Shown piece after piece: positions 1 to 8,700 of a DNA stretch of 22,393 nt; within the stretch, counting starts at the first letter, position 1, and the number at the start of each line of letters is the position of its first letter. The DNA is from a virus, in the IMG/VR virus record IMGVR_UViG_3300031972_000077, positions 1 through 22,393 of that record, one strand, 5' to 3'. The notes beneath the pieces are model-generated. The model was not told where the DNA came from and searched no databases. It was given only the letters and a program-made list of their open reading frames with translations. Made by a program: the position numbers and the translations under genes.

Positions 1-47
1 AAGAAGCACATCAAGCAGATAAGACAAAAGGATGGGTTAAAAGATGA
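1..47 (+). CDS. C-terminal end of an upstream structural gene (partial)
   Basis: The window opens inside a possible reading frame (frame 3) that encodes a short hydrophilic, basic tail ending GWVKR before a TGA at 45-47. This stop overlaps the ATG of the tail-fibre gene at 44-46 in an ATGA arrangement, the same junction type seen at several other gene borders here. Only about 14 residues are present, so the product cannot be recognised. The tight junction is the main reason to believe it is real; another frame is also open here, so this is tentative. Confidence 0.4.
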   Translation, partial: EAHQADKTKGWVKR

Positions 48-1153
48 CCAAAGCAGCAGAATTAGCAAAGATGGGTGAAGTCCTAACCAATTCACAGATT
101 GGTGGGCGAAGGAATATTGTTATCAATGGTGCAATGCAGGTGGCTCAGAGGGGAACGAGTGAGACAGGTATAAGCACAAGTGGCTATTACACAGTAGATA
201 GAATGAGAATTGCTAGTGGTAACACAGCAGGAAGATTTACTATGACACAAGAAAGCATTACAGACTTGTCAGGGTTTGCAAATGCTGTAAAACTTGACTG
301 CACTACAGCCGATACTTCTATTGCTTCAAATGAAATTGTCACTATTGGCACTAGAATTGAAGGTCAAGACTTACAACAGTTAAAAAAAGGTACATCAGAT
401 GCTGAAAAAGTAACTGTGTCTTTTTATGTAAAAGCTAATGCTTCTGCTACTTATGTTTTAGAGCTTTATGACAATGATAATGCAAGACAAATATCTCAAT
501 CTTTTTCAGTAACAACAAGTTGGAGCAGAGTATCTTTAACATTTGATGGTGATACTACAGGTGCTTTTGGAGATGACAATGGTGCAAGTTTATTGTTACA
601 AATTTGGATTCACGCAGGGTCAGACTATACAAGTGGAACTTTATCTACTTCTTGGAGTTCTGCGACTGCGGTAAATAGAGCAGTAGGAATAAGCTCTTTC
701 TTTGATAGCACAGACAGAACATTTTTCATAACTGGATTACAACTAGAAGTAGGCTCACAAGCCACACCATTTGAGCATAGGTCATTTGGGGAAGAACTAG
801 CTTTGTGTCAGAGGTATTATACTGTTGTTGCTCACGGAGCAGCGGCACAAGATGGAACTTCTCATCCTATATCAATGGGTTCACAGTATAGTACAGACGT
901 TCTGTATTCTAATTTAGAATTACCATGTGATATGAGAACAACTCCAACGCTAGAAATAGTAAGTGCAACTAACTATTATACTTTTTTTAGAAATGGTGGT
1001 GGTGATACTGTAGATGATTTTGCTTTAACTAAGTGGGGTACTAGAGTAATAGAGTTTTATAACAATACAGATGTTAGTGGTACAGCAGGACATGCAGGTT
1101 TTATAAGAACGGCAGCCTCAGCAGCTAAATTTGCATTAACAGCAGAACTATAG
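44..1153 (+). CDS. Tail-fibre-like virion protein
   Basis: This 369-residue protein has the architecture of a family common in marine podoviruses and cyanophages and usually annotated as tail fibre. A short N-terminal helix (residues 1-17) is followed by the motif NIVINGAMQVAQRGTS (about 24-39). Next comes a beta-rich, Ser/Thr-rich segment resembling a carbohydrate-binding jelly roll (about 45-235). The signature ITGLQLEVGSQATPFEHRS lies near residues 229-247, followed by LALCQRYY and a C-terminal beta-rich domain ending in a hydrophobic AEL. Known relatives are thought to bind host surface polysaccharide. It would act on the outside of the particle and is a likely host-range determinant. It starts with an ATG that overlaps the previous stop codon and is followed after 9 bases by a small gene. 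The family call rests on motif memory; the receptor is unknown. Confidence 0.8.
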   Translation: MTKAAELAKMGEVLTNSQIGGRRNIVINGAMQVAQRGTSETGISTSGYYTVDRMRIASGNTAGRFTMTQESITDLSGFANAVKLDCTTADTSIASNEIVTIGTRIEGQDLQQLKKGTSDAEKVTVSFYVKANASATYVLELYDNDNARQISQSFSVTTSWSRVSLTFDGDTTGAFGDDNGASLLLQIWIHAGSDYTSGTLSTSWSSATAVNRAVGISSFFDSTDRTFFITGLQLEVGSQATPFEHRSFGEELALCQRYYTVVAHGAAAQDGTSHPISMGSQYSTDVLYSNLELPCDMRTTPTLEIVSATNYYTFFRNGGGDTVDDFALTKWGTRVIEFYNNTDVSGTAGHAGFIRTAASAAKFALTAEL

Positions 1154-1162
1154 GATTTAATA

Positions 1163-1339
1163 ATGATAAACACAGTAAAGAAAAACATAGACCCAATAAC
1201 AAATACGTTTTGTAGTTATCAAGTAACCCAAGTCGGAACTAATGTAGTTTTATCCGTACCACTAGACCCTGCAAACACAGACTACCAAGCAATCCAAGAA
1301 TGGGTAGCTGAAGGCAACACAATAGAGGAAGCTGATTAA
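1163..1339 (+). CDS. Small tail-fibre-associated conserved phage protein (58 aa)
   Basis: An ATG nine bases after the tail-fibre stop opens a 58-codon frame ending TAA at 1337-1339. The product begins MINTVKKNID and ends with EWVAEGNTIEEAD. The final segment, roughly Y-Q-x-I-Q-E-W-x-A-E-G-N-T-I, recurs in small proteins encoded next to tail-fibre genes in marine phages. It has no membrane segment and no signal peptide. Position and size suggest an accessory or assembly helper of the fibre, but this is inferred from context only. It falls below a 60-residue cut-off and so is easy to miss. Confidence that it is a gene is good because it fills the gap between its neighbours exactly; the function is not known. 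Confidence 0.7.
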   Translation: MINTVKKNIDPITNTFCSYQVTQVGTNVVLSVPLDPANTDYQAIQEWVAEGNTIEEAD

Positions 1340-1344
1340 GCAAC

Positions 1345-1539
1345 ATGAAGCTAGACATGCAACCTGAACTCAAAGTACAAATGGAACTAGATGCACATGA
1401 GAAAGAGTGTGCTATTAGATACCAAGCAGTCAATGATAAGTTATGTGCTTTAGACAAAAGAATGTGGCGAATAGAAGCTATGTCTATGGTGGGAACTTTA
1501 GGTATTGTAGCTTTAGTTGTCGCAATAGTAATGAAGTAG
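1345..1539 (+). CDS. Small single-pass membrane protein, holin-like shape
   Basis: The 64-residue product has a charged N-terminal half (residues 1-43, several Lys/Glu, two Cys) that could form a short helix. One strongly hydrophobic segment follows (about 46-63, MSMVGTLGIVALVVAIVM), ending in a lone Lys. This layout, a cytoplasmic amphipathic helix with a C-terminal membrane anchor, is like XhlA-type and other small phage lysis proteins. It therefore could be a holin or holin partner in the inner membrane. No endolysin is visible in this window, so the lysis role is not supported by neighbours. A second ATG four codons in (1357) is possible; a GAGGA about 15 bases upstream of 1345 is a weakly placed ribosome site. 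It lies 5 bases after the previous gene. Confidence 0.65.
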   Translation: MKLDMQPELKVQMELDAHEKECAIRYQAVNDKLCALDKRMWRIEAMSMVGTLGIVALVVAIVMK

Positions 1540-1550
1540 GATAAAGATAC

Positions 1551-3647
1551 ATGACAGTACAACAAGAAATGCAAGAATCATTTGCTAGAGTATTAGGTTA
1601 TGATGGACCTATGCAAGGATTTAATAGCTTTATACAGTCAGACCCTGCAGCTTCAGAAAAGTATAGGGGTATGTTAGCCATTGCTGAAAAGCAAAGAGAG
1701 ATGGCTAAACAGAATATGATGAAACGTACTCAAGCTCCTAAACCACAGATGGCTCAAGGTGGCTATATGATGGATAGGTTTTCACAGAATCAACAACAAG
1801 ATATGGTTGGAGGTTATGTACCACCACCTACACAATCATTTAATGTAGGTGGCTTAACTACATTACCAACAGCTACTCCCCCTAGTCAAGACTTTCAAGA
1901 TGTAACTAAACCTGTATATGATACTAATCCATACTTAGCTGATGGCACTACTCCTAACCCTAATTATGGTAAGGACACAGGACAAACAACAACCTCTGCT
2001 CCTAATATAGGAGAGATGGGTGCTCAAATGATAACAGCACCCGGATTACCTACAGGTAGTGCAGTTCAAGCAGTTGGTGTAGATGCAGGAACTAATCAAT
2101 TTATACCTACTACAACAGGGGGTGTAACACCTAATGCTGTCGCAGTACCTACTGCGTTAGCTTCTACAGCTACAGCACAAGGGCAAACAAAAACAACAGC
2201 AAGTCAGGTAGACCCTGCTCAAGCTAATACTGCTGTTAATACAGCTTTACAACAAACTCAAGCAGCTCAAGGCACTATAGGTACTAATGCACAAGTAACT
2301 GCACAACAGCAAGTAGCTAGTTCTGTATCAGAATTAAATGCCGCACAAGGTATTGCTACTCAAATGACTAATCCTGTACAAAGACAGGTGCAAGCAGGTG
2401 AACTTGTGTCTCCTGTAGCTAATGCAGAAACAGCATCTACTTATGCAGAGCAGATTCAAGCTGCTACAGCAACGCCTACAGAACAAGCTACAGTGCAAGG
2501 ACAGCTTGCGACTCTTACTGCTAACTTTGATGCAAGTAATCCACCTGCATGGGCAGCAGGTTCTTTACGTGCAGTACAAGCACAGATGGCACAAAGAGGT
2601 TTAGGTGCATCTAGTATGGCAGGACAAGCTATGATTCAAGCAGCCTTAGAGTCAGCACTTCCTATAGCACAGGCAGATGCACAAGTACAGGCACAGTTTG
2701 AAACACAAAACTTATCTAACAGACAACAAAGAGCAATGCTTGCGGCTCAACAAAGAGCACAGTTTATAGGTCAAGAGTTTGACCAAGCATTTCAATCAAG
2801 AGTACAAAATGCATCTCGTATAGGTGACATAGCTAATCAAAACTTTACTGCTGAACAAAACATAGCATTAGAGAATAGTAGAGCAGTGAATACTATGAAC
2901 TTAAATAACCTGTCTAATAAACAGGCACTAGTTATAGCAGAAGCATCAGCACTTGCTAATATGGATATGTCTAACTTAAATAATAGACAACAATCTGCTG
3001 TACAAAACGCACAGTCTTTCTTGCAGATGGACATGGCTAACTTATCTAATACACAACAAGCTAATATGTTTAATGCACAGCAAAGGATACAGTCTTTGTT
3101 TACAGATACTGCCGCTGAAAATGCCGCTAAACAATTTAATGCTACATCACAAAATCAAGTAGACCAATTCTTTGCACAGCTAGGGCAACAGGCTAATCAG
3201 TTTAATGCTACACAAGTTAATGCACAAGAACAGTTTAATGCAGGACAAAACAATACAGTAGAAAGATTTAATGCTGAATTAAATAATGCACGTGATGTAT
3301 TTAATGCACAGAACCAACAGGTGATAGCACAGTCTAATGCTAATTGGAGAAGACAGATAGCTTCAGCAGATACTGTAGCTGTCAATCGTGCTAACGAACT
3401 TAATGCTCAAAGCATATTAGGTATAAGCAACCAAGCTTATAATAACTTATGGCAGTACTACGGTGACACTATGGAGTGGGCATGGACATCAGCAGAGAAT
3501 GAAAGAAGTCGTGTCGTTGATTTAGCAAAAGCACAATTAGCTGCTGATGCTGATGCTGATATACAAAAAATGAAGAATGATTATAACTCATCAGCTGCAT
3601 TTGGTGGTCTTATGACTAAGTTTATTGGAGGAGCACTAGGATTCTAA
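1551..3647 (+). CDS. Large Gln/Asn/Ala-rich virion protein with 11-residue repeats
   Basis: This 698-residue protein belongs to a type found in many marine podoviruses as a structural or internal virion protein. The N-terminus (1-60) is helical and charged. Residues about 60-200 are Gly/Pro/Thr-rich and probably disordered, and 200-330 are Ala/Gln/Thr-rich. A conserved block (about 332-375) reads PAWAAGSLRAVQAQMAQRGLG and includes SSMAGQAMIQAALESALPIA. From 387 to about 594 there is a regular 11-residue periodicity (see the repeat entry). A conserved C-terminal part contains NANWRRQIASADT (597-608), NNLWQYYGDTMEWAWTSAENE (ending near 651) and a hydrophobic glycine-rich tail FGGLMTKFIGGALGF. 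The tail could associate with membrane during DNA entry. Being upstream of the 478- and 1161-residue proteins, it may be the counterpart of T7 gp14 in an ejection complex; this is inference from gene order. The last base of its stop is the A of the next ATG. Confidence 0.8.
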   Translation: MTVQQEMQESFARVLGYDGPMQGFNSFIQSDPAASEKYRGMLAIAEKQREMAKQNMMKRTQAPKPQMAQGGYMMDRFSQNQQQDMVGGYVPPPTQSFNVGGLTTLPTATPPSQDFQDVTKPVYDTNPYLADGTTPNPNYGKDTGQTTTSAPNIGEMGAQMITAPGLPTGSAVQAVGVDAGTNQFIPTTTGGVTPNAVAVPTALASTATAQGQTKTTASQVDPAQANTAVNTALQQTQAAQGTIGTNAQVTAQQQVASSVSELNAAQGIATQMTNPVQRQVQAGELVSPVANAETASTYAEQIQAATATPTEQATVQGQLATLTANFDASNPPAWAAGSLRAVQAQMAQRGLGASSMAGQAMIQAALESALPIAQADAQVQAQFETQNLSNRQQRAMLAAQQRAQFIGQEFDQAFQSRVQNASRIGDIANQNFTAEQNIALENSRAVNTMNLNNLSNKQALVIAEASALANMDMSNLNNRQQSAVQNAQSFLQMDMANLSNTQQANMFNAQQRIQSLFTDTAAENAAKQFNATSQNQVDQFFAQLGQQANQFNATQVNAQEQFNAGQNNTVERFNAELNNARDVFNAQNQQVIAQSNANWRRQIASADTVAVNRANELNAQSILGISNQAYNNLWQYYGDTMEWAWTSAENERSRVVDLAKAQLAADADADIQKMKNDYNSSAAFGGLMTKFIGGALGF
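2709..3332 (+). repeat. Coding 33-bp (11-residue) repeat array in the virion protein
   Basis: Residues 387-594 of the 698-residue protein fall on an 11-residue grid. NLSN/NLNN motifs begin at residues 387, 453, 475 and 497, at spacings of 66, 22 and 22. An F-N-A type triplet begins at 507 and then at 529, 540 (as FFA), 551, 562, 573 and 584, the last six exactly 11 apart. A period of 11 is the hendecad pattern of right-handed or straight coiled coils, so this part is probably a long helical rod or bundle. The DNA copies have diverged, which argues for selection on the protein rather than recent tandem duplication. Confidence 0.85.
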
Positions 3648-3856
3648 TGATTACTAACCCTATGATTATGGCAATAAATGGTGTACCAACCATTGAAGAA
3701 GAGACAGAAGTAAAGAAAGCACCATCTAAAGGATTACTTACTCGTACTATGGATTCAAGACAATCCACAGGAAGTTCTCCTGATGATGTTAAAATGCGTG
3801 TAGCAAGATATGTACAAGATATACGTAACAAAAGAAAAGGTTTAAAAGATGCCTGA
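3647..3856 (+). CDS. Small hypothetical protein in the structural operon (69 aa)
   Basis: This 69-residue protein is not recognised. It starts with an ATG sharing one base with the previous stop (TAATG) and its end overlaps the following gene by 8 bases, so it is embedded in the operon. The first 12 residues are hydrophobic (MITNPMIMAING), the centre is acidic then Lys/Ser/Thr-rich, and the C-terminal third is basic and helical (VRYVQDIRNKRKG-like). An internal ATG at 3662 would shorten it by five residues. It could be a minor virion component or assembly factor. No domain could be named. Confidence 0.65.
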   Translation: MITNPMIMAINGVPTIEEETEVKKAPSKGLLTRTMDSRQSTGSSPDDVKMRVARYVQDIRNKRKGLKDA

Positions 3857-4352
3857 ATTAAATGAAGTCGTACATGATGGTCCTGTAGCAGGTCAGTCTC
3901 TAACAGCAGAGTTTGGTGCTAGACCTTGGCAGAGTCCACCACAATATAATACACTAGAAGAAGCATTAGAGTGGTATGTACCTAGACTAACAAACAAAGC
4001 ATTTACTACAGAGTTATTTGATATAATAGAAATGGGAATACCTTTAACTACTATAGCTAATAGTATGCAGTTGACAGCAGTTATGGAAGGTGTTCACTCT
4101 ATTGATATAGGCATTTTAGTTACTCCTATTATAGTAGAGATGTTAGCCTATCTTGCAGATAGTCAAGACGTAGAATACAAAACAGGTAATGAAGAGCCAG
4201 ATGATGACGATACACCTAGCGAAGGTATGATAGCCGCGGCTCTGAACAAGTTAAAACAAGAAGAGGATAAACCTATCCCTGTTCCGGGAATAGATAATGA
4301 GGTTACTGAAGAGGATGAAGAGCCTAGTGGATTAATGGCAAGGAGAGCTTAA
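3849..4352 (+). CDS. Conserved marine-phage structural-block protein (167 aa)
   Basis: The N-terminus carries a motif I associate with a family repeatedly found in the structural blocks of marine phages: PVAGQSLTAEFGARPWQSPP (residues 12-31), then EEALEWYVPRL. A helical hydrophobic middle follows (ELFDIIEMGIPLTTIAN, VEGVHSIDIGILVTPIIVEMLAYLAD-like, about 58-118), and then a very acidic, low-complexity tail with DDDD and two EEDEE-like runs (about 126-162). The middle is amphipathic rather than a clear membrane span. The acidic tail suggests a scaffolding or chaperone-like role, or binding to basic partners, but the function is unknown. It overlaps the previous gene by 8 bases and shares one base with the next start (TAATG), which supports translational coupling. 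Confidence 0.7.
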   Translation: MPELNEVVHDGPVAGQSLTAEFGARPWQSPPQYNTLEEALEWYVPRLTNKAFTTELFDIIEMGIPLTTIANSMQLTAVMEGVHSIDIGILVTPIIVEMLAYLADSQDVEYKTGNEEPDDDDTPSEGMIAAALNKLKQEEDKPIPVPGIDNEVTEEDEEPSGLMARRA

Positions 4353-5788
4353 TGGGATTTAGTTTAGCAGGATTTATAGGTGGTGCAGCAACTCAAGGTT
4401 TAAAAGACATTGAAGAAGAAGAACTACGTGTAAAGAAATTCTATGAGAAAGAACTAGATAGGTCTGTTGCAGAGCAAAGAGAGATGCGTAAAGACAGACG
4501 TAAGAAAATAGAATCTCGTATGGAGCAGATAACTATGCTTGAGTCTTTCTTTGGTGATGACCCACAAGCTAGAAACATGGCGGCTAAAGTAGTAGCAGGT
4601 GGTACTGCTAATGTCAATATGATATTAAATACACTTCAAAAAGCTAGGAATAATGGTGCTACAAAAGCAGATATGTTTAAGGCTATTCAATATGTACCTG
4701 ATAAGGATGCTCCTAATCAATCTTTTGAGACAGCTAAAGATGCTGCTGAAGCTATAACTGAACTAGTTAAACCTGCTGACCTAAGTGGATTATCTTCTGC
4801 TGCTTCTAAACAGAGTAAAGGTTTGTTTAGTATGGCAGTTAATAAAGATAAGATATTTAATACTATGGTACAAGAGTACAAAGACGTAGGTGAGTTTAAG
4901 AATGAAGATAGTGGTAAAATAGTACAAGCACTTAAAGGTAATCTTAAGGTTGACTTTAGTCAATTACCTACAGAGGTTAAGAGTCTAGATACTCAGTATG
5001 ACCAAACTGCATTTAAGCTACGTAACTTAGATAAGAATAGTCCTACATTTGAAGCAGATAAAACTAATCTTACATCTCAATTAAGTACTATTACAAAAGA
5101 AATAAATGCTAAAGCTAAAGCAAAAGATACTACAGATAATAGTCCTAGTATATCGGTCATGTCTGCGTTACTTACAAAAAATATATCTTCTGCTGAAGAC
5201 GGAGTAGGTTGGAATAGTACTAATCAACTAGCTACTAAAGATGGTGTGCAAGTTGTAGGTGCTGAAGCAGTAGCAATAAGAAATGAAGCAGTTAGCAAGG
5301 CAAAAAAAGAATACCTTAGTACCTTACTTACACCTGAAGGTATACCTATCAATAATAATGCAGCTCTTGTAATTCAAGGATTATTAAGTGAAGAATATGC
5401 AGATTATCAGAAGAATAAAAAAGGTGCTAAGTCAGGTGATACTACCAAACCTGAAGACATTAATGCAAAGATAAAGGAAAAGTTTCCTAGTGCTGAAGAG
5501 TTTGTCAAGAATAGTTTAGGTAAGGCTAGTGCAAGAGATAACCCTGATAAAATTGTTCAAGGCATAATGAAAATTTATGGTATAGATTTTAATGAAGCTA
5601 GTGAATTAATGGACTCAGCTATTAAAAGTTTACCTAAGAAACAAGTATATGTAGACCCCACTAAACCTGTACCCAAAAAACCTACAGGTGGCTTTATGTT
5701 TGATAGTGATGAAGAAGAAAAAGCTATGGAAGAGTGGGATAAAAAATATGCTAGAACACATAATGAAGATGGTTCACCTAAAAAATAG
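4352..5788 (+). CDS. Putative internal virion protein, coiled-coil N-terminus (478 aa)
   Basis: This 478-residue protein begins with a short glycine-rich hydrophobic stretch (MGFSLAGFIGGAATQG). A highly charged helical segment follows (about 17-65, rich in Glu/Arg/Lys, e.g. EKELDRSVAEQREMRKDRR), which is likely a coiled coil. The rest is Lys/Asp/Ser/Thr-rich with no motif that I recognise and ends in a hydrophilic basic tail. It sits between a 167-residue protein and the 1161-residue protein. In a T7-like order that place would fit the middle ejection protein (gp15 role), but no sequence similarity to gp15 is evident. Its start overlaps the previous stop by one base, and it is followed by an 11-base gap. 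It is probably a particle component; the role is inferred. Confidence 0.65.
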   Translation: MGFSLAGFIGGAATQGLKDIEEEELRVKKFYEKELDRSVAEQREMRKDRRKKIESRMEQITMLESFFGDDPQARNMAAKVVAGGTANVNMILNTLQKARNNGATKADMFKAIQYVPDKDAPNQSFETAKDAAEAITELVKPADLSGLSSAASKQSKGLFSMAVNKDKIFNTMVQEYKDVGEFKNEDSGKIVQALKGNLKVDFSQLPTEVKSLDTQYDQTAFKLRNLDKNSPTFEADKTNLTSQLSTITKEINAKAKAKDTTDNSPSISVMSALLTKNISSAEDGVGWNSTNQLATKDGVQVVGAEAVAIRNEAVSKAKKEYLSTLLTPEGIPINNNAALVIQGLLSEEYADYQKNKKGAKSGDTTKPEDINAKIKEKFPSAEEFVKNSLGKASARDNPDKIVQGIMKIYGIDFNEASELMDSAIKSLPKKQVYVDPTKPVPKKPTGGFMFDSDEEEKAMEEWDKKYARTHNEDGSPKK

Positions 5789-5799
5789 GATAGAAATAC

Positions 5800-8700
5800 A
5801 TGGCTGAACCAGACTTATTAGACTTATATTATAATACATCTGATACTGATAAAGATACTAGTGCTGTTGAAGAGAACAAAGAAGAAGATATACTAGACTT
5901 ATTCTATAGTTCTTCTGATACACAAGAAAAAGAATCAGTCGAAGAAGAAGAAGAAGATGTATTAGATACATATTATGGTAAATCAGAAGTGCAATCAAAA
6001 GCACCTGAAGATACTCGTACTGCTTATGAACAAGTAGAAACACCTGAAGAAGGCACTAAAACATTAGAAGAGTTTGCTAATGACAGTAAGTTTATTGCTG
6101 ATGTCAATGCATATGGTAAAGCTCGTTATGGTGATGATGGTGTACAACAAGAAGGTGAGAGTAACGAAGAGTATGTACAAAGATTCCTCACACACACAAG
6201 ACAACTTGAAACTAATTCGTTAGACTTAGGTGCTCAAGTTGCATGGATGCGTGGTGCATCCGAAGAAGACAAAGCTAAGTTTGGTAGAGTATATCAAGAG
6301 ATGGAACGACTTCCCTCTTTCTATGAAGAAGGTGGTGGTGATGTCTTAACTGCTGTTAGAGACTTTGGTTTGTCTGTCCTAACTGACCCCCTCACATATA
6401 TAGGCTTTGGTGCAGGTAAACTTGCATCTCTTGGTGCTCAACAAGGTATCAAGAAACTTGTGCTTGCAAGTGCAAAAGAAGAAGCCTTAAAACAATCCAA
6501 GAAAATATTTACTAAAGGTACACTTAAATCAGGTGCTGCAGTCGGTACTGTTGAGACAGGTGTAGGTGTGTCTGCTGATATGAGATTACAAGAAATAGAA
6601 CAGGAAGCAGGTTTAGTAGCCAAAGGAGAAGATGGTGAAGTTGAACGTGACTTAACTAGGACTGCTCTTGTAGGTGGTCTTACAGGTCTGCTTGGTGTAG
6701 CAGGTGGTGTAGGTATAGGTAGACAGATAGCTAAGAAGACAGCAACTAAAGAGATAGCTAAACAAGAATTAGCTGAAAAACTAGCAGAAGAAGGTACAGA
6801 AGAAGTAGGATTAGAGCTATCTGAAGAAGCAATAAAAAGAGTAAATAAACAGAACTTTAAGTTTGATGTTAATGAAGGATACAAAGTATATGATAAACTT
6901 AATCCTGATTATGACATAGGTAAATTAACAGACACCAAGATAAAAAAAGATGTACAGAATAGAGTAGGTCAGATAGGTGTACAATTACTAGAAGAGATAG
7001 AACGTTCAGGTAAATTTAAAGACTTACCCAAAGAGATACTTGCAGAAAAACAGGTTACTAAATTTGTAGGTAGGCTTCTTGTAGAACAGGGTGATATTAT
7101 TGATGATGATGTACTAGACAGTGCTATCAGTAGGTCAGGTTTATCTATGGAACAGTTTACTCAAGCTCTTAATGCAGGACAGAATGAAGCAGGTAGTATT
7201 CTTGGTGGCTTTGGTAGGGCAGGTAAAGTATTTAAACGTTTAAAAGAATTAGACCCAGAGTTTCAAAAGAGATGGGAAAAACTATATGGCATAGAGAGTG
7301 AGACTCTTGGAGTTATGGGTAAAGCTTATGATGTAATGCAAAAGCTAGACCGAAACCGTAGAGCTTTAATGGTTACACAATTATCTACTACTATCCGTAA
7401 CATAGCTACAGGTGGTATGAGAATGACTATGGAGATGGGTGCAAACGCAATAGAAACTACTCTGTATCATTTTGGTAAGGCTACCTCTGCTCTGTTAAGA
7501 GGTGAAGCTAGTGTTCAAGGTATAAAGAATGGCTTACGTGATATGAGTAAAGATGCCTTTGGCACACTTGCGTTTATATCAGATTCCGGACAGACAAAAG
7601 AAATATCAGAAGCTCTATTAAAGCATAACCCTAGATTGTGGAGACAGATAGATAGGTCTTTACAAGAAGTAGGTGCAGATAATAGTGATGACCTATGGAG
7701 ATTCTCCAAGTGGGCAAACAGTTTAAATATGGCACAAGATAGATTCTTTAGACGTGCTGTATTCTCTGCTTCTGTAGACAAACAGATAAGAAGAACAGGA
7801 CTAAAAGGTTTAGGTGGTGAAGATGCCGCAGGTGTAGCAGAAGCATTAGCCACAGGTAAATCAATACCTGCTAGTGTACTAAAACAAGCAACCGAAGATG
7901 CATTATCCTTTACATTCTCTCGTATGCCTAAAGCATCTAAGGGTAAGATAGGCGATAGTATTGCTCATCACTTCATAAAGTTTAATGAATCACTAGGACC
8001 ATTGCCCGGACCTGTGGGTACTGCAGCGTTTCCTTTTGCTAGGTTCATGGCTAATGCTATGCAGTTTCAATTTAGTTACAGTCCATTAAGTATACCTGCC
8101 GCGGCTTTTAATACTGTTGGTGGTGCAACTAAGTATATAAAGAAAGCTATCACAGGTAAGCCTGTGGAAGGTGCTGAAGCACAAATGAGATTAGCTAGAG
8201 AACAATTCTCAAAAGCTACTGTAGGTAGTGCAGCTCTTATGGCGGCTATAAAGTATAGAATAGATAACCCTGATGTTAAGTGGTATGAAGGACAGAAAGA
8301 TGATGGTAGAACTGTAGACTTAAGACCATTCTTTCCTATCACTCCGTACTTAGCAGTAGCTGATGTCATAGTAAGATTAGGCGAAGGCAGAGAAATAGAT
8401 ACTAAACAGTTAATAGAAGGACTAACAGGTGCTCAGTTTAGAGCAGGTGCTAGTTCATATATGATTGATTCAGCCTTTGAATTTCTACGTGAAGATGATG
8501 GTAATAATATACAGCAAGAGAAATTAGCAGAGTTCTTTGGTGGATATGTAGGTGAAATCTTTGGTGCGTTTGCTACACCTTTTAGAGTAGTTAAGGATAT
8601 AAATGCCGCCTTTAATAAAGAGGGTGCTACTGTAAAAGACTCTAGACAAGTAGAAGGTAGTGGTGCATTAGAACGTGGATTAAGTTCAGCGACTAATGCC

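Noticed and set aside
2709-3332. Possible CRISPR or tandem DNA repeat because of 33-base periodicity
   Set aside because: Copies are similar only at the protein level, there are no identical repeats with unique spacers, and the frame is continuous.
4232-4241. GC-rich palindrome AGCCGCGGCT
   Set aside because: It lies in coding sequence for Ala-rich residues, and a similar CCGCGG core recurs at about 8100 in another gene without context; it is best seen as chance.
6438-6884. 148-codon - strand frame, rich in Ser/Pro/Ala/Leu
   Set aside because: Shadow of the 1161-residue gene caused by its codon use; no neighbours on that strand.
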